DNA of 5,439 nucleotides. Source: DATEPR01 sp036269975 (GTDB lineage: Bacteria > Actinomycetota > Actinomycetes > Mycobacteriales > Pseudonocardiaceae). Positions 4,902 to 5,439 of this stretch are shown here, piece after piece. The stretch lies in assembly GCA_036269975.1 (NCBI GenBank), contig DATBDL010000306.1, positions 1 through 5,439 on the forward strand, read 5' to 3'. The stretch's first letter is position 1. Each line of letters begins with the position of its first letter. A model generated the notes under the pieces. It saw only the letters and a list, made by a program, of their open reading frames with translations. It did no database searches and had not been told where the DNA came from. A program made the position numbers and the translations under genes.

Positions 4902-5439
4902 TCAGCCCTTGCGTTTGGTGATCTGCTCGGTGAGCTGCGGGGTCACCTTGAACAGGTCGCCGACGACGCCGAAGTCGGAGATCTCGAAGATCGGCGCTTC
5001 GGCGTCCTTGTTCACCGAGATGATCGTCTTCGACGTCTGCATGCCGGCGCGGTGCTGGATGGCGCCGGAGATGCCCAGCGCTATGTAGAGCTGCGGCGCG
5101 ACCGTCTTGCCGGTCTGGCCGACCTGGAACTGGTGCGGGTAGTAGCCGGAGTCGACGGCGGCACGGGAGGCACCGACGGCGCCGCCGAGCACGTCCGCCA
5201 GTTCCTCGACCACCGCGAAGCTTTCCGCGCTGCCGACACCGCGACCGCCCGCGACGACGACGCTGGCCTCGGCCAGATCGGGCCGGTCACCGCCGACGAC
5301 CGGTTCGCGGGACAGGATTCGGGTGGCCTTGGCGGTGTCGACGGCCGGCAGGTCCACGGCGGACACCTCGGCCGCGCCGTCCGCCGCCTCGGCGTCGATC
5401 GCGCCCGGACGTACGGTGATCACCGGCGTGCCGTGGCCG
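4902..5439 (-). CDS. etfA: Electron transfer flavoprotein alpha subunit (EtfA/FixB), C-terminal part, cut by window edge
   Basis: EtfA pairs with EtfB and carries the FAD that passes electrons from acyl-CoA and other dehydrogenases to an ETF:quinone oxidoreductase or another acceptor. The 178 visible residues read through the right edge in frame (GHGTPVITVRPG), so the GTG at 5423 is an internal codon, not the start. The full protein is about 320 residues. VVAGGRGVG is followed by VDSGYYPHQFQVGQTGKTV, then the FAD-binding signature LYIALGISGAIQHRAG and IISVNKDAEAPIF. These form the C-terminal FAD domain shared by all EtfA proteins. The protein ends ITKRKG with a TGA at 4904-4902. The beta subunit gene is expected to lie just to the right, by analogy with other actinobacteria. 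Identification is very secure. Confidence 0.97.
   Translation of the reverse strand, partial: GHGTPVITVRPGAIDAEAADGAAEVSAVDLPAVDTAKATRILSREPVVGGDRPDLAEASVVVAGGRGVGSAESFAVVEELADVLGGAVGASRAAVDSGYYPHQFQVGQTGKTVAPQLYIALGISGAIQHRAGMQTSKTIISVNKDAEAPIFEISDFGVVGDLFKVTPQLTEQITKRKG

Noticed and set aside
4902..5423. GTG at 5423 as the start of a short 173-residue EtfA
   Set aside because: The frame continues upstream to the window edge with family-like sequence (GHGTPVITVRPG), so the gene is truncated by the window rather than short.
1..5439. Possibility of a defence island, biosynthetic cluster or new multi-gene system
   Set aside because: Five of the six genes belong to well-known families in an order I recognise from actinobacteria. 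The remaining MFS gene alone does not make a new system.

Overview
The window comes from a high-GC actinobacterium. Coding strands have G/C-biased third positions, two junctions are tightly overlapped, and the gene order is one I remember from actinobacteria. In Mycobacterium tuberculosis the equivalent run is trmU-iscS-acyltransferase-GNAT-fixB-fixA (Rv3024c to Rv3029c). A Pseudonocardiales-type soil actinomycete is my guess, with low confidence. All six genes lie on the minus strand, so transcription runs from the right end to the left end.

Layout in transcription order: (1) the C-terminal part of electron transfer flavoprotein alpha subunit EtfA/FixB enters from the right edge and stops at 4902. 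(2) A perfect 15-bp hairpin at 4854-4888 follows it and looks like its terminator. (3) After a short AT-richer spacer comes a GNAT-fold N-acyltransferase of the OlsB/hemolysin type (4785-4012). Its stop overlaps by one base the start of (4) a PlsC-family acyltransferase of the OlsA type (4012-3158). (5) An 83-base spacer holds a 13-base-period tandem repeat, an inverted repeat and a tiny leader reading frame. It precedes a 466-residue MFS transporter (3074-1674). (6) A class V cysteine desulfurase (1666-416) starts 7 bases after the MFS stop. (7) The tRNA 2-thiouridylase MnmA overlaps the desulfurase stop by one base and runs off the left edge.

Functionally there are three modules. EtfA belongs to the electron-transfer flavoprotein that takes electrons from acyl-CoA and other flavin dehydrogenases. 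The GNAT/PlsC pair has the two-step architecture of aminolipid (ornithine-lipid-like) synthesis: amide-linked acylation of an amino acid, then ester-linked acylation of the product. The desulfurase/MnmA pair makes 2-thiouridine in tRNA, with the desulfurase probably also feeding Fe-S assembly. The MFS transporter is the least expected member. It sits between the lipid pair and the sulfur pair, where M. tuberculosis, from memory, has no gene.

The window is mostly conserved housekeeping sequence. I found no defence system, mobile element, CRISPR array or RNA gene. The points worth checking are the inserted transporter and its repeat-containing leader, and the undetermined substrate of the lipid pair.
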